In this document: positions 35,160 through 48,200 of the stretch, piece by piece
Numbering within the stretch: the stretch's first letter is position 1
How the letters are laid out: every line of letters begins with the position of its first letter
NCBI GenBank assembly: GCA_030407005.1
Contig: JAUDYN010000011.1
Span: 1,106,501-1,170,500 of the forward strand
Direction of reading: 5' to 3'
DNA length: 64,000 nucleotides
Source of the DNA: Desarmillaria ectypa
Lineage: Eukaryota > Basidiomycota > Agaricomycetes > Agaricales > Physalacriaceae
Program-made: the position numbers and the translations under genes
The notes under the pieces: generated by a model
Told to the model about the DNA's origin: nothing
Seen by the model: the letters and a program-made list of their open reading frames with translations, nothing else
The model's database searches: none

Positions 35160-38085
35160 ATGAGCCGTGTCCAGTCCTATGTCTTCTGGAGCACGTCGCA
35201 GGCTCGTCAACTTGTCCGAAATGTCTTGATGAAAGAGCCAAAAATTGGCATGCACCACCAGCAACTATTCAATGAAATTTTAAAGCAATACCCAAATGAA
35301 AAGTTGCCTAAGCACCTTATACCTATCCAAGCCGAGTTCCCGCAAGGACCTCCTGCTCGCGGTGGGGCGTACGTGAAGCCAGCACCGGCACTGGCAGACC
35401 ATCCCGTCCGGTCCATGAGGTCCGTCCATCATTCCCTCCTTAACTTACAAACTTCAACCCCATCTCGCATCAGGTACCTGAAAAAAGTCATCCTAGAGGA
35501 CATGCTCAGCCTTAACCAAGTCGAAAAAGTCATCATCACCCCAGACAAGGATTCGAAAAGGACGAAAAAGAACGCTCTGTACGTGAAGCACTCAGAGACC
35601 GTCAACGCCGCGCAGAAGTACCGATGGCGGATCGTACCCGGGTCGGAACCAGCGGACGTGCCAGACCCGGACCCAAAAGAGATGTTCGAGACTAAACGCG
35701 TAGAGGCTTGGAAGAAAAAGGTGCAGGAGAGGAATAAGCTGCTGGCTCCAAAGCAGAGGATATCAACTAGGTATCCACCGGTTAGTTCCATATCCAATGT
35801 CGACGTGAATTCGGAATTGACTGTTACTTCAGCCTCCCAAACGTATAATGTGGCTCCGAGAGAGAGAAGCGCAAGAGAAGGTCTGTTTCTCTCAATGCCT
35901 TCTCACACCGCTGACCGCTGACATACTATCTAGGGAACCGAGTACGATCCGTTCTCGGTGTGTTCATTGCGTATTCGTCTCTTCACCAAAGTTTACGCGC
36001 TTCGTGCTATAGTACAACGACAGCAGACGGGGCCCTCTCACGTGCACGTCGGTGTGTGCTTTCTCCGTTACAGAAGTATAGGTTCGTTCACGCGTCTTTA
36101 GGGCGGATACCAGAGGTCCAGGACTCCAAGGTGGCCAGAAGGAGTCGACTATAACATCGAGGGACGGGACACTTTCTCGAACGTCAACTCGCAAGGCGGC
36201 GAAAAGTCGGCTTCGAGACAGGGCTCTTTCGACGACCCGAACGATGATGATATGCAGGAGAATTCTGAAGATGACGAATCTCCCGGGTTCGAGGACATCG
36301 AGCCTGAACCTTCCTCGGTATATTTTATCCATGGAACTGTGTAGTAGAACCCTTATTTTCTTCCAGAGTGGCAGAGATATAGACGAAACTGGGGAGCAGG
36401 CAGTTTACGACGCGCTCTTTGGGCTACCAGACTCGGATGTCGATTCAATTGAAGAAGACGATGACTACACAGACACTATGGCACGTTATAGCAGGTGTAG
36501 TGATCAAAGAGAAGGTGGTATAAATCACCGTCGAGAGTTTTCTCTCGCTGCAGGGCAGGCAAGTCTCGTCGTCTCGTCGTCCTCCAGTTTATCTTATCCT
36601 TTATCTAGGGCATGGCTCCTAAACCAGATCCATCCAATGTAGAAAAGGCATCAGACGCACAAGAAAACCTTAGTATACCGCCTTTCCCAAAATTCAACGA
36701 GCTTCAAGTCCCTGACCTCAGTGAAAGGGAGAGGCAGCGATTACAGTCATGGCGTGAAACTTTTCGTGAAGGGGTAGAGGTTTGAAGCGCGTCTCGTAGG
36801 CTCTTTCCCATGTCACTCAGTATTTGTCCCAGGAACAAATTCAACGGATGAAACAGGACGATCCTGCGAATCCGATGATTAAATTGCTGGAAGATCAATA
36901 CTCTCCTCCTCCGCAAGAAGATTCGAAAAACGAACCGATGACACCGACACCGACTTTGCAGGATGGTCCAGAGATAACTTTTCTTAAATATGGATTAAAT
37001 TCATCTGCTTATGTGAGGCCGAGTAAGCCTCGAACACTACGCAAGGTGGGTGTTCTTTAATGATGTCGATTGTCGCGTTAAATGCGTTGCTGCGCAAGGA
37101 ATCTGAACCAGAACGAGAGGTACGATGCCTGTCTTCCTTAGTCTTCCACCGCCCTGATGATACCCAAAAGGATACACAACCTCCACGGACTGACGCCCGG
37201 CAAGAAACGTCGTCGTCAGATGCAAAATTGGTATGTCGTTCCCTCCCGTAGTTGGTCGCTTACATCCTGATCCCCCTTCGAAACAGGAGGGCAGTTCAAT
37301 AGCAGTATGCATGTTCTTCCGGCTCTTGTAGACACGTTCCCAAATACTGATCGTTTTCCAAAGGACCCGTCGACTTCGCGGGACGCGGCCGCAGACATAA
37401 CTTTCCTTAAATCGGAACCCTATGCGAGGTCTCGGAAACGTCGAGGTCCTCCCAAGGTGAGTTGTACTTGCTGATGCCGATTCTCGTGCTCACTATGTTG
37501 CTGAAACAGGAACCTGAACCGGAGCGCTGGGATCGACGAGACCTTCCAGAGGTACGATTCCTGTAATTCATGCTTCAGTCGTGGCTGAAAGATCCACTCA
37601 AACAGGATATCCTCCCTCCACCGATCGACACTCGGAAAGACGCTCCCAGGCCAATGCCTGATATAACAGCGGTATACCGTTCCCTCTAGTGCGCTATCAT
37701 TCACATCCTGATATCTTACGAAACAGCACGTCGGTTCAACGATAGTACGTACGTTCTAGCTTTCGTCAGCTGAGATGCTAATTGATTTCTGCTTTCAAGG
37801 GAGTCAGACATAATCGAGCGACACGGTTATACGAGACTTTGGTTAGAAAATCCCTTACGGGGCCGTACGCCGTACCACCATTGATCGTTGAAAGAGACCC
37901 GGCCACGCGTTCGTCAAAGGGAGATTTTTCCGTGAGTCGGTTTTTGCCTTTCTGCATTCAGCCGTATTAACAAATGTCATTTCCAGCGTTCTCCGGTTCC
38001 CCGGGGACCTTCGGGACCGGGGGATCACAGGAATTCGAGTCGAAGGGTCGGAGAAGAGGACGAGATAGATGATATGCTCGATTGA
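35160..38085 (+). CDS. Unrecognised many-exon protein with repeated small exons
   Basis: Exon 1 (35160-35419) and exon 2 (35474-35915) are clear: MSRVQSYVFWSTSQARQLVR, then LKKVILEDMLSLNQVEKVII. The rest is divided into many short exons I could not all place. Visible pieces are GTEYDPFS, SPGFEDIEPEPSS, ETGEQAVYDALFGLPDSDVD, FPKFNELQVPDLSERERQRL, EPEPERWDRRDLPE, and the final VGEEDEIDDMLD ending 38085. From 36960 to 37760 a set of exons and introns is duplicated in tandem. I do not recognise a family. The N-terminus is positively charged and could target mitochondria, while the rest is acidic and Pro-rich. Two adjacent genes instead of one cannot be excluded. Confidence 0.5.
36960..37760 (+). 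repeat. Tandem intragenic exon duplication, two units of about 420 bases
   Basis: Unit 1 (about 36965-37300) and unit 2 (about 37390-37740) share the order: exon with ITFLK, intron, exon ESEPERE / EPEPERW, GTACGAT.CCTGT donor region, exon with a Pro-rich DTR/DAR peptide, then an intron starting GTATG/GTATACC..GTTCCCTC with TCACATCCTGAT near its end. Identity is partial, so the duplication is not recent. Confidence 0.7.
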
Positions 38086-38269
38086 TAATAATTTACCATG
38101 AGCGTTGAATAAACACTGATAATAATACTTCCCTCGATAAGAAAGAATCTGATAAGATAAGCGGTATCCGAATTTCGCCTCCCCAACGCACTGTTTCTTC
38201 TGAATGACCATCATTTTACTCGGTGAGGCAAAATTTGCTACATGAATACAGATCCTTATATTTTTTCAG

Positions 38270-39621
38270 ATGCGAGGATGGCCGGGTAGCATCGTTCGCG
38301 CAGCCATTCCCTTCACGACACCACCATGTAGAAAAGTCGCTCTCAAGCGAGCATTCGCTGCTAGAATTTCGACTTCCACGCGTCCGGACCCATTTGTCCT
38401 TCTTGCCGACCAGCTCGCTCAAGTTCGCGGTGCCCTCTTCGATCTCTTAGGCTCTTCAAGCCCAGCCCTAGACGAAATCGCAAAATACTACTTCCTTCAG
38501 CCTTCGAAGCAACTACGGCCGCTCATCATCCTTCTGCTCGCCCAGGCAACAAACGGGCTAGGGAAAAACTGGGAGAAGAAGCGGTGGGAGGATGTACAAG
38601 ATTTGGATTTGCCTTTATCGCGCGCGGACGTGCTCAACGACTTCAACCCAAGCATCCCAACCAAAACAGCGTCCTTTTCAGAAAAGTGGGATATACAGTC
38701 GACTCCGACAGCTAGCCCGATATCGCAGAAAGAATGGAATGGTGTCCTTCCCACTCAAACGCGCCTCGCCCAGATCGTGGAGATGATACACGCCGCCTCC
38801 CTCCTTCACGACGACGTTATTGACGAATCGCCCCTTCGTCGTGGCACTGCCTCTGCCCCACAGGCATATGGGAGTAAGCTCTCCATACTGGGAGGGAACT
38901 TTATCCTTGGGCGTGCTAGTGCTGCTCTCGCACGCCTGGGCGACCCCGAGGTCGTCGAGCTCATCGCGAGTATCATATCCAACCTCGTCGAGGGAGAGAT
39001 TCTTCAGATGAAGGAGGCACCGGCTCCAGCGAATGCATGGAGGGTTTACCTGCAAAAGACGTACATGAAAACTGCGAGTTTGATGGCGAAGGGTGCAAGG
39101 GGTGCCGTGGTGCTTGGAGGTTGCGTGGAGGGAGAGATATATAGAGAAGTGGCTTACGCTTATGGTCGAAATTTGGGCATCGCCTTTCAGGTGCAGCAAT
39201 TTTGTTTTTCATTTCTTCATGGCTAATGCCTCTCTTAGCTCGTCGATGACATCCTGGATTATGAATCCGGAGAGGCAACACTCGGAAAACCTGGAGGTGC
39301 TGATCTGCAGCTTGGACTTGCTACGGGCCCCGCCTTATTCGCTTGGGAGGAACATCCAGAAATTGGACCTCTTATCGAAAGGAAATTCAACCAGCTAGGT
39401 GATGTCGAGCTGGTAAGCTTTACTTCGTTTTCACGCAAGTACCCTTCTAATAAAAGCAGGCCAGAGACTACGTGCGAAAATCGTCAGGCGTAGAACGTAC
39501 TCGGGATCTCGCTCTTGCCTATGCTAAACAAGCCCGAGACGTCCTTGCGCCTCTACCCGACAGCGACGCCAAGGGAGCACTCGAAGCTCTAACGGAACGC
39601 GTAGTAAAACGGAAATCGTAG
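38270..39621 (+). CDS. coq1: Mitochondrial trans-polyprenyl diphosphate synthase (Coq1)
   Basis: Three exons (38270-39190, 39239-39412, 39460-39621) give 418 residues. Both aspartate-rich motifs of trans-prenyltransferases are present: LLHDDVIDES and LVDDILDYES, plus KQLRPLIILL and GGNFILGRAS. The N-terminus (SIVRAAIPF, KVALKRAFAARIST) is basic and hydroxylated, a likely mitochondrial presequence. Coq1 makes the polyprenyl tail of ubiquinone from IPP and FPP at the matrix side of the inner membrane. An insertion of about 45 residues before VLPTQTRLAQIVEMIH is typical of the eukaryotic enzymes. Convergent with the aminotransferase gene. Confidence 0.92.
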
Positions 39622-39817
39622 CCCTTGTAACCCTTATTTTTATTATTCATTTCAACCTCATATCTTGCTCTGAAGTACATGACGTCGTCCCACAGAAAGA
39701 ACAATGTCAAACGCCGAAGAGGCTTTGGAGAACCTTTCCCACTTCATGCCATTATATCGACACGCCAAGAAACATCTTGACTCAAGCCTGGAAAATACTC
39801 TATCATTCCTTTGTATT

Positions 39818-41488
39818 CTACACATTTTCAGCATGCCACTCATCGCGTAGCGCAGCCGCAAGCCTTCTCAGAACCTCGTCCACATCCTCATCGCTCAACA
39901 AGCTAAACGAAACTCTTACGTAACATGTCTTTCTCCCATCATGATACGTGGACTCCCCTGGTAGCATCAAAATTCCTTTGTGCATGGCGCTATGCTTGAT
40001 GAACGCCCCCGAATCCCCACTACCCCCTCTCAGCGTCTCGCACTTCACGTCACCTGACAGCGGGAGGTTCAGTTTGATCCAGTAGAACATCGCTGCATTC
40101 GGCGTGTTCCACTGCGCCAAACCTGTGAGATGTTTGTTCAAGTACATTTCGAATATATCCCGCTTCCGTCGATAGTACTCGGCGATATTTGCAGCATGTG
40201 TCAAGAACCCGGAAGTTCCCCATGACTGGAGGAGTTTGAGAACGACCAACTGGGAGAACGTCGGGGGCTGCAGAGTCGCAGCTGCGGTCTATACCTTATA
40301 CGGTTAGTGGAAGGGATGCGAAAAGAAGAGGAACCCGTACGTGGCTTTCCACGGCTTGAACAATAGCCGCTGGACCAGTGACCCATCCCAAACGGAAGCC
40401 AGCCGCAAGGATCTTGCTTATGCTGTCGAACCGTAAAACACGGCCGACTTCCCCGTCAATTTTTCGCTCAAGGGACAAGTAAGATGGTGGTGGCGGGTAT
40501 GATCCGTAATACAGGTGAAAGTAAGGATCGTCTTCAAGGATGAGAATGTTGTGCTTCCGGGCGAGACGCAAAATCTCAACGCGACGGGCTGCAGTGGTGG
40601 TCATGCCTGTGGGATTGGCGCCGTACTGAAAAGGAACGACGTGTCATTTAACATAGCATGGAAATAACTGATACACATACAGGTATGGTGTATAATAATT
40701 TTGGGAACGGCTGATCCGTTGACCATGAATCCAACAGGATCTCAAGGGAGGACGGAATCAGGCCGTCCTTATCAGAAGCAACTCCCGCGACGTTACATTT
40801 TAGAGAATGCAATATAGGTAGAATGCCCCTGGAAGTCAGGTTAAACTTGGGGTTAACAGAAAACTTCACAAGAACTGACGGGTACGTAGGAGCTTCTACG
40901 ATGATCGTGTCGCCTGGGTCAATCAATGCTGTGAGGGCTTTGTACAGAAGGTCCTGGCTTCCTGCACCTATGCAGACCCTCGAGCCGTCTTCCTCGCCGA
41001 GTTCATGGATATCTTTGAGTAAACTTGTCACCCACTGGACAAGCTCGGGAACCCCGCCGCTCTCATTGTACTGAAGCGCGGTTGCAAGGTCGTGGCCACC
41101 CAGTTCGATATCCGTGAGCGAGGGATCAACAGAAGGATTTGGCGACTTTACAGACATCGCCATGTGAGCAAAGGGATAGGTATCAGGGTCGGGCTTGCCA
41201 GCCAGCATCGATATCATATGGGATGCAGCCTCCATAGGTATCAGACTACAAACTGGGTACTACAGCGTTAGTCAATAGATTTCTCCGGAGAACAGCAGAC
41301 GTACTTGGGGAGGCCTTTCGTCCTTTGGCTGCATCGGACAAAAACGACGCGTAGAATTCAGTCGGGAGAACTCCAACTTCTTTGTCGAAGATATGGGCAT
41401 CACTGGCTGAGCATTTTTTCATGGTTACGTCGATAGAAGATATTTGAAGGGATTTCAAGCTGATGACATGGATTCGTTCTCCAATCAT
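39818..41488 (-). CDS. PLP-dependent aminotransferase, Aro8/alpha-aminoadipate type
   Basis: Four exons (41305-41488, 40681-41252, 40341-40625, 39818-40288) give 503 residues from the ATG at 41488. An internal ATG at 41422 would give 481. Fold-type I class I/II features are MLAGKPDPDTYPF, GAGSQDLLYKALTALIDPGD, APTYPSVL, YGANPTGMTTTAARR, LEDDPYFHLYYG, and the PLP lysine in SISKILAAGFRLGW. The closest known enzymes are Aro8-type aromatic, 2-aminoadipate and kynurenine aminotransferases; substrate cannot be fixed from sequence. Probably cytosolic. Splicing at exon 2 must use the second AG (TACCCAG) because the first would run into a stop. Confidence 0.88.
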
Positions 41489-41963
41489 CTTAAGGAGCCA
41501 TGATACCGAGAGTCACGGCAGAAGTTCCGTCCGTCGCAGTTACGGGGGGCAGTGAAACACTATTCCCTCGGCCGATGGAGAATCTCAATGCCGCTAGCCA
41601 ACTGCATAGATCTACACAGAGGGCAAACCCAAAACTTGGGGATATATTCTAATTCCATGTCATCTTCACTTCTCTGTTTCAATGCAAACGAGCTGGACTA
41701 TTTCCTCACAGCGTTCTACTATAAGGTGCGTCGAAGTTGCATGTAACTATTGTTGAAACGTTCACCATTGGAAAAAAAGGGTATGGAACGTATCAGACGC
41801 CCACATGGGACGATGTATGCCACCATTCTCTACCCGCAACTTAATCCACACCGCGGCCCAGCTAACATAGCTAAGAACCATCGCTAATCAACGGCAACCT
41901 GTATGAAGACGCAAATTACTTAATTACAGTACCACCGAGTAGTAAACCTTATTCAGATCGTAC
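41489..41963. other. Intergenic, nothing recognised
   Basis: 475 bases between the aminotransferase start and the end of the TIGR04076-like gene. Only short open frames, no repeats seen. It should hold the aminotransferase promoter and the other gene's terminator. Confidence 0.4.
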
Positions 41964-42375
41964 CTACTTTTCCTCCCCAAGGGGTACCACAGTCGTATCC
42001 GCATGATGGAACTTTCTCACCCCAGTTCTAACCACTTTCAACTGGGACTTGCAATTAGGATCCGGGCAGGCGACGAGAGCATCAGTTGACATCCAGTCAT
42101 TTGGATGCGTGACGCGCTGCTTAGCCGCCAGCAACGGCAACAAGGCGCCTAAATAATTTCCGGCTCTTGTTAACGATAAATTAGAACCCGAAAACTTCTG
42201 CCATACCCAGGGAGTATATGGAGAACCCTTGACCAGGCGGCAAGCTGAGAAGCTCGCCTTCAAGCGTGAAGTAATCGCCCTCCTTCGCACCGCAGAGGAT
42301 TCGTTCTCCGGGGGGACAGACAACCTCGACCCGAAGGTCATAGAGTTCGAATGTATCGTCATTGCCAGTCATAGC
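41964..42375 (-). CDS. Small TIGR04076-like protein
   Basis: Two exons (42207-42375, 41964-42148) give 117 residues. Text such as FELYDLRVEVVCPPGERILC, GAKEGDYFTLEGELLSLPPG and DWMSTDALVACPDPNCKSQL, followed by KVVRTG, resembles the TIGR04076 family of small conserved proteins found in bacteria and fungi. Function is unknown. Cys residues in CPPGERILC and CPDPNCK could bind metal, which is only a suggestion. An in-frame upstream ATG at 42438 would add 21 hydrophobic residues (LLTIHSQLYLCLTLYA) that could act as a signal anchor; I prefer 42375 because the core starts right after it. Confidence 0.6.
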
Positions 42376-42804
42376 GTACAGTGTCAAGCAGAGGTAAAGC
42401 TGGGAATGGATTGTGAGTAGGACGCTGGACCCAGGCACCTGGCTACAAACGGAAGGGATCCGTCAGATTTCACGGACGAACGGGAGAAGAGACTAGCAAA
42501 ATAATAGAACGCTGGGCGTGAGATGCTCGTTCTTCAATCAAGTAGCCGCCGGCAAGAATTTCCAACCTGAGAATTTTAATCTACAAATCGGTGAAATAAT
42601 TGATTACCGAACAGTGCCTGCTTCTCAACTACTATCCCAAAGAGTTCGCGAGCGTGAATGTGGAAGAGTCCAGCCACAGAGTCGGAAAGCCTCCAAGCGA
42701 ACCGATATCCTTCTTAAATTACTGGAATCAGATTTAGGTCAAGATAAATGGCACAGCCTTTTTTTTCTGTTCGATATCGAATATGTAAACAATGGTCACT
42801 AGCC
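42376..42804. other. Intergenic, nothing recognised
   Basis: About 430 bases between the small protein gene and the 3' end of the monooxygenase gene. The open frame 42518-42802 has no domain or splice context. Confidence 0.35.
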
Positions 42805-45276
42805 TTACTTTGCGTACTCGGCATAAATCTCCGTATAATCAGGCATCTCATCCTTGCCGTCCATGAGGCCGTAATACCAAGTGTTGTCCCTTCCATCGTA
42901 TTCCCGCTGAACAAACCCGTTCCCCCAGAACCGGAAACGATTTCCGGACGCATACGTATACTTCCAATCTTCCGGACGGAAGGAAAGGGCTTCTTCCATG
43001 AAATGTACTCGGGAGCCGGGATACTGGCGCGGAATACCTAACAGAAGTGAGACTATGTAGTTCAGTCAGTTCTTGGGCAAACATACCATTCAAATCCTTC
43101 CTGAACCACGAGCTGCATCTTCCAGTCCACACGGTTCGCTGCAGGAAAAGTGCTGTATGCTCCATATAATCCCTCGCCGCCTCCTCAGTCGGTTCCAAGG
43201 AAATTATATGCTCCTCTCCGAGCTTCCGAACCTAAAAATAAATCAGAAACTCGAAAGAAGCAAACGCGGTCTGTCAACGTACGATCTTCAAGAAGGTATC
43301 AATCATAATCTCAGTGATAGGCAAGACAGATCCATGAGCAGCAGCGCCAAAAGGACCTGCAGAGATAAAATAATTGGGGTAGTTGGAAACAGCGAATGAG
43401 AGGTATGAGTCAGGTTCCACTGCCCAGCGATCCTGGAGATTTTCGCCGCGAGCAACGATAGGAAAGTGGGGTCTCCAGGATGTATCGAAGCCCGTAGCCT
43501 GAAAAATATTGGTTGCAGTCCGGCGGGAAAAAAATCAGGCTTACACAGATGAACACATCTACTTCGTGCTCGATACCTTGCGCATCTATAAACCCTTTCT
43601 CCGTGATTTCCTTGAGTTCTTCTGTGAAAACTGTCACTTTAGGGCTAACCAAAGCTTCGAGATAGCCCGGAGCAGGAGTAGGACGACGACATCCGACGTC
43701 GAAGTCCGTTGGGATGATTTTCTTTGCGATGTGTGGTACGGTGGCAAGTTTCTGTCGCATTGCCTCCTCGCAATGGGCGCGCGCAGCCATCGATTCCCCT
43801 GAGCCTGTGATCAAGAACGGGAAGTGCTTGCTGTTGAGAAAGAACTCAATTACGAATTTACGTGTTTGCTAAGGAAGGAGCCTGGCTTACTTGAGTTCAC
43901 TTTCCATTGCTTTGCGATACAAGAGGTAATGCTTTGGATCTCGAGCGAACTGCTCCTTCTTTTCTTGGGTGTCTGTTAAAGAGGTCAGGGTGAGTTGAGT
44001 TCAGATGCGGCGCAGGACGTACAATCAAAGTTAGCACCTCCTGGCCCAGCGAACATCGCGCCAACGCTGAAAGTATGTTAGTATTTAATAGACCGACATT
44101 GCTGGCGCAGACCTCGGGACGACCCAAAATGGAGATCGAATCCAATGGTACAGATGTCCCTATGGGAATCAACAACTAAGCAAAATCCAAGTTTATATTG
44201 GATGAATTTGAACATACCACGCTATCCAGAATGGAAGGAACGATCTGTAGCCCTGGAAGTAGCAATTAGGACGGTCAAAAACATAGAAAATACTGAAAAC
44301 TCACCCGACGACCCTGATCCTAGAACGGCAACACGTTTCCCTTCCAAGTCGAGCCCTTCGGGATACCTTGCGCTATGCACCAAGACGCCTGAATAGATAT
44401 GAACGCTGATTTTATAAAAGCTACGGAGTCGCTTACCTTTGTACAACGACAATCCCTTCACATTCGGCCATTTGGGATGATGCAAACATCCCGTCATGGA
44501 GATGAGAACGTTGCAAGTGTCGAGTGTTTCCTTCCCGAATTGATCTCGCGTGGTGACTGTCCATTCTCCAGTCTCATCGCTCCACCTCGCGTCAACAACT
44601 TCGCGATTGTAAACAATGTACTTGTTGAGGTCATGCTTCTTGGCATGGTCTTGATAGTATTGTCGAATTTCGGCACCCGATGCTTCATAATTAAAACGTC
44701 AGCAAGAAAGGTTTTCAAGCTGGTATCAGAGTCCTTACCGTAGAAGCTCGTCCAATCTGGTACATACACGAACTATCAGGTACTAGCCTTCAAAATGGTT
44801 AAAGGACACACCGGTCTTGGGTTCGTTGATATATTGATAGTTGGATCCTGGCACATCCTGTCGCGCGGTTGTGAATTCGCTGATCGTGCATATGACAGCA
44901 AACTTACACAAGCGACACCGGGATATCTGTCAATCAGCATAAACCGGTGATCATCGAAGGAATCTGGATGGACCCACCTATTCCAATGCCAAGTACCGCC
45001 AGCCTGATCTGCTTGCTCGTAGATGACGAGGTCCACCAAGTCGCTGTGGTACGTTTTAACTTGTTCTGCTAGACGAATTCCCCTGTGAATTTTGTAAGTT
45101 TTATTCCAAGTCAAGGGTGATGAAGACAGTCACGATAGGCCAGCACCGATGCCAATGATTTTGATGCGCCTCTCCGGTGTCCGAGCAGGATGCTCGTCGA
45201 CCGAGTATCCTCTAGGATTTGAAGTCCAGTCTTCCGCGATAACAGTGCTCGCATGTCTAGCCTTGTTTCCAGCCAT
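42805..45276 (-). CDS. Class B flavin monooxygenase, Baeyer-Villiger type (copy 1)
   Basis: At least ten short exons. The first FAD site is IIGIGAGLSGIRLAEQ, followed by GGTWHWNRYPGVACD, which fits the Baeyer-Villiger fingerprint. SMTGCLHHPKWPNVKG matches the FxGxxxHxxxWP motif with Met for Phe. An NADPH-type Rossmann site is VAVLGSGSSG, and ATGFDTSW (split by an intron) marks the C-terminal third. The final exon (WYYGLMDGKDEMPDYTEIYA) closes at 42805. Such enzymes insert oxygen into ketones or oxidise soft nucleophiles using FAD and NADPH, often in secondary metabolism or terpenoid/alkanone breakdown. The start ATG 45276 gives MAGNKARHASTVIAEDW. An inverted second copy begins at 63367. Exon joins were read by hand and not all lengths were summed. 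Confidence 0.85.
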
Positions 45277-48200
45277 TGCTTTGTGGGCCCTAACGAAAAA
45301 CCATACGCCTTAAATACTGTCAAAATGAAGTGCGCAGCAAGCCTCGTACCCGGATTTATTCTTCAGACCCGATTCTTCTCTATTTCTTCTCGCTCTGACA
45401 CATCCTATTGCTTCTGTAAATCTTCATGCCCGCATGTCTCGTTTCAACCTGTTGCTTCCTCCCCCAGTATCGTTTTTCGTGTCTCCCTCAGTCGGACCGG
45501 AAATGCCACGAAGCTGAAATTTTTGAACCCTCGGCCTGCCTCTCTGATGGGTCTAGGACCTTGACACAAAGGAAAGGTCTTCATGTTCGGCCTTTAGGTA
45601 CTCTTCCGAAAGTTTTTCATGAAGGTATCGCAAGTACTCCACGTCTCGATCCTAGGGCCGCAAGTTTCCTCGACAATATTCCATGCCAACAATCGATCAG
45701 AATCAAAGTTTTTTTTAGCTTTGTCACGTCAGTACAATTCTCCGTAGCAAGTCCACCTAGTAGCAATGTCCAAAAGCTGAGTTTTGGATATTATTTCTTC
45801 TCTGGTGGGAAAAAATATAGTGCTGATTTATTATGTTCTAGATCCCTGAGTCAAAGTGCCTTTCGTAAATTGAATCTTGGGGTATTATCAGAGATAGAAC
45901 TGGCAAGAATAGGGCAAGAGTAGCAAAGACCGGGGTGAGCGACTATCGCGACTACGCTCAGTTTTCTTCATCTAGAAACGCAGACCTTGACGAAAGCTAA
46001 TTTATCGAACTTCTGCTGTATGCCAAACTGTAGGCTGGATGCACGAAGTCAATTGAGATGTCAAGAAAGTCGAGATTATGTAACCACTCTGACGGCGGTA
46101 CTTGGGTTCAACTCCGAGCGTCTACACAAACCTTCCAATTTTTTAACTTTCAGGATCGGTACAAAAGCTCCGTCGGATTAACAATGTAGCGCCCATGCCG
46201 TGTCCTTGTAAGTACAACATCATTGGTAGTATCGGTATTTGGCTCACTGGGCCTGGCAGATCCGGAGTGAAAAATTGTGTATATTTGGAGTATCGCAGAC
46301 ATTCCTCCAGCCTTTTCAAGTTATCTGCACTGCACATGCGATACCTTTATGTTTCTGATGTCATGCCCATCCATTTTTCTGAATCAATATTTCACAGAAC
46401 ATAGTCTATAGCTCGAACTGTGTTGAAAAACGCGTTGCCGAATGTTTCGGAGCCGGGCTGCCGTCGGCTGTATCTTTAATCCTGGGCTGCCGTCGGATAT
46501 CTCGCTTCTGTGGCTTCGCAGCGGGGTGATGCTACTGGATCTGCTTGGGTGAACACGGTGTTTCGAAGTCCATGTTTTAATTGGATATACGTTGTATTCT
46601 AACCCTCATCTTGCATTCTGTCGGAAATATGGAAGCTGCGGTAACTTGAAACGCAGTGCATAGCACGCCTTCTCTTGCAATGGGTGTGGACCTGCTAATC
46701 CCTGAAAGCACACGGTATGTATTCTTGAAGAAGCACATGCCGGCTCCCCGTTGTCCACCAGTTCCATGTCAAAGTGTATGCTGGAAGAGCTTGTCGCTAC
46801 CGCCGACTGAGGTAAGTGCTGTTATAGATTAATGAGCATGCTGCGGCACTGACATAGTAGTTAGAATAAATAGGATGGCTATCTTGTGCCCCTTTAGTTC
46901 ATGGAAAATTTTCCAGCTTTACGCTGGTCGGATTTATTTCATACACATTGTGGTCTAGCCCTGAGGATGCGATGGATTACAACCTTTCTGACGAAGAAGC
47001 AAGGATGCTTTGGAAAATAACTCAGAATCGGGCCCAAACCGCCTAGCCCACTGACGAGACTCGCGGTTCCTCTTATTGTAGTTCGCAAATGACATTGTTG
47101 TTGGTCTTGCAAGTTGTTCTCGAAAGCGAATTCGATGGTATGCGTGCCTCTGTACAGCGCCGAGTATCCGACTGCCTAGCTGAGGGAAATAAACTTCTAT
47201 CATGCAGTCTGGGGGTATATGGAGATAGTATTTGTAGCCGCTTTCTCAGTACCCGTCAGTATGTCGCTTGTAGATGAATGTACCGTTTGAAGCATTAATT
47301 TAAGCGGTATGCCGTTCTTTTCCAGCTACACACCTGCCACGATGGAACCGCCCTCATTCTAAGAAAACGTTTTAATTTTGTACTGATTTCCTATGGTCAA
47401 ATAAGCTGTAATTAAGATGAGTGATCCACATGGTAGCTGTGGTTACGCTAGTGGAGATGTCTGCGCCTTTGTTGTCTACAAACAAGATTGGGCTCGTGCC
47501 GTGTCCTATTTCACCTCCTGTAAGGTAGCCAATAACCTCATGAGAATACTGACAGCTAAGAGTCTTTTTCCCTTTTGGATATTCTAGCACGATAGCGACG
47601 GTGCTGATGGATGTATACACGTGTTCTGATTGGATTTTGATTAGGTTGAGGTCCTCGTGGTATTTCTCGCTCATTTGCTTCCTAGTTACATGAAGGTGGT
47701 TGCTTTCACTGAATCAGAATAGCATTTTATTCAGTGTTGTTTGATCGCCATTCTTTACAGACGTTCCGAAAAACCTTGTCCACGGTTACCAAACAAGGCA
47801 GGTAAAATCAATAAAATCAAAGAAATGCGGGGAAATCATAGAAACTCAAACGGTGTGGTGTCTTCATTTGAGAGCGTAATGTAACATAAACAGTTTTATC
47901 AGAGATGTGCGAGGTATTTAGAGGTAATACAAAAAGTATGAGGCCAATGGGCCAGTGGTAGGACGTTATGAGAGCAAAGTTCGTGCTAGCAGTAATGGGA
48001 AACAGCGGCGAGGTATTACGGTGGTATAGAAAGCTGTAGACACATTTTTTCTCTTGTAAACAGTAATAAGCCGTTCCACAATGAAAGCGGATAACTTCCC
48101 TCAAAGATGTATGTTGAGCACACCAGCCACCGCGTCCTCTCCTAGTCTAAAACACCCGAACCCCTACTAGCCCATTCCTAATCACAGAAACCGACGAAAT

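Noticed and set aside
45426..45923. Plus-strand 165-codon open frame upstream of monooxygenase copy 1
   Set aside because: Composition and lack of any motif suggest a chance open frame in GC-balanced intergenic DNA.
46456..46496. Two copies of GGGCTGCCGTCGG as a regulatory array or CRISPR-like repeat
   Set aside because: Only two copies with a 28-base period; no CRISPR array is expected in a fungus and nothing else supports function.
46955..47203. Minus-strand open frame with a basic stretch (YNKRNRESRQWARRFG)
   Set aside because: No domain, no splice context and no similarity I recognise; not listed as a gene.
47372..47674. Copia-like RNase H trace (SPILFVDNKGA) on the minus strand
   Set aside because: The flanking residues do not continue the copia pattern and no other copia domain is nearby; probably chance.
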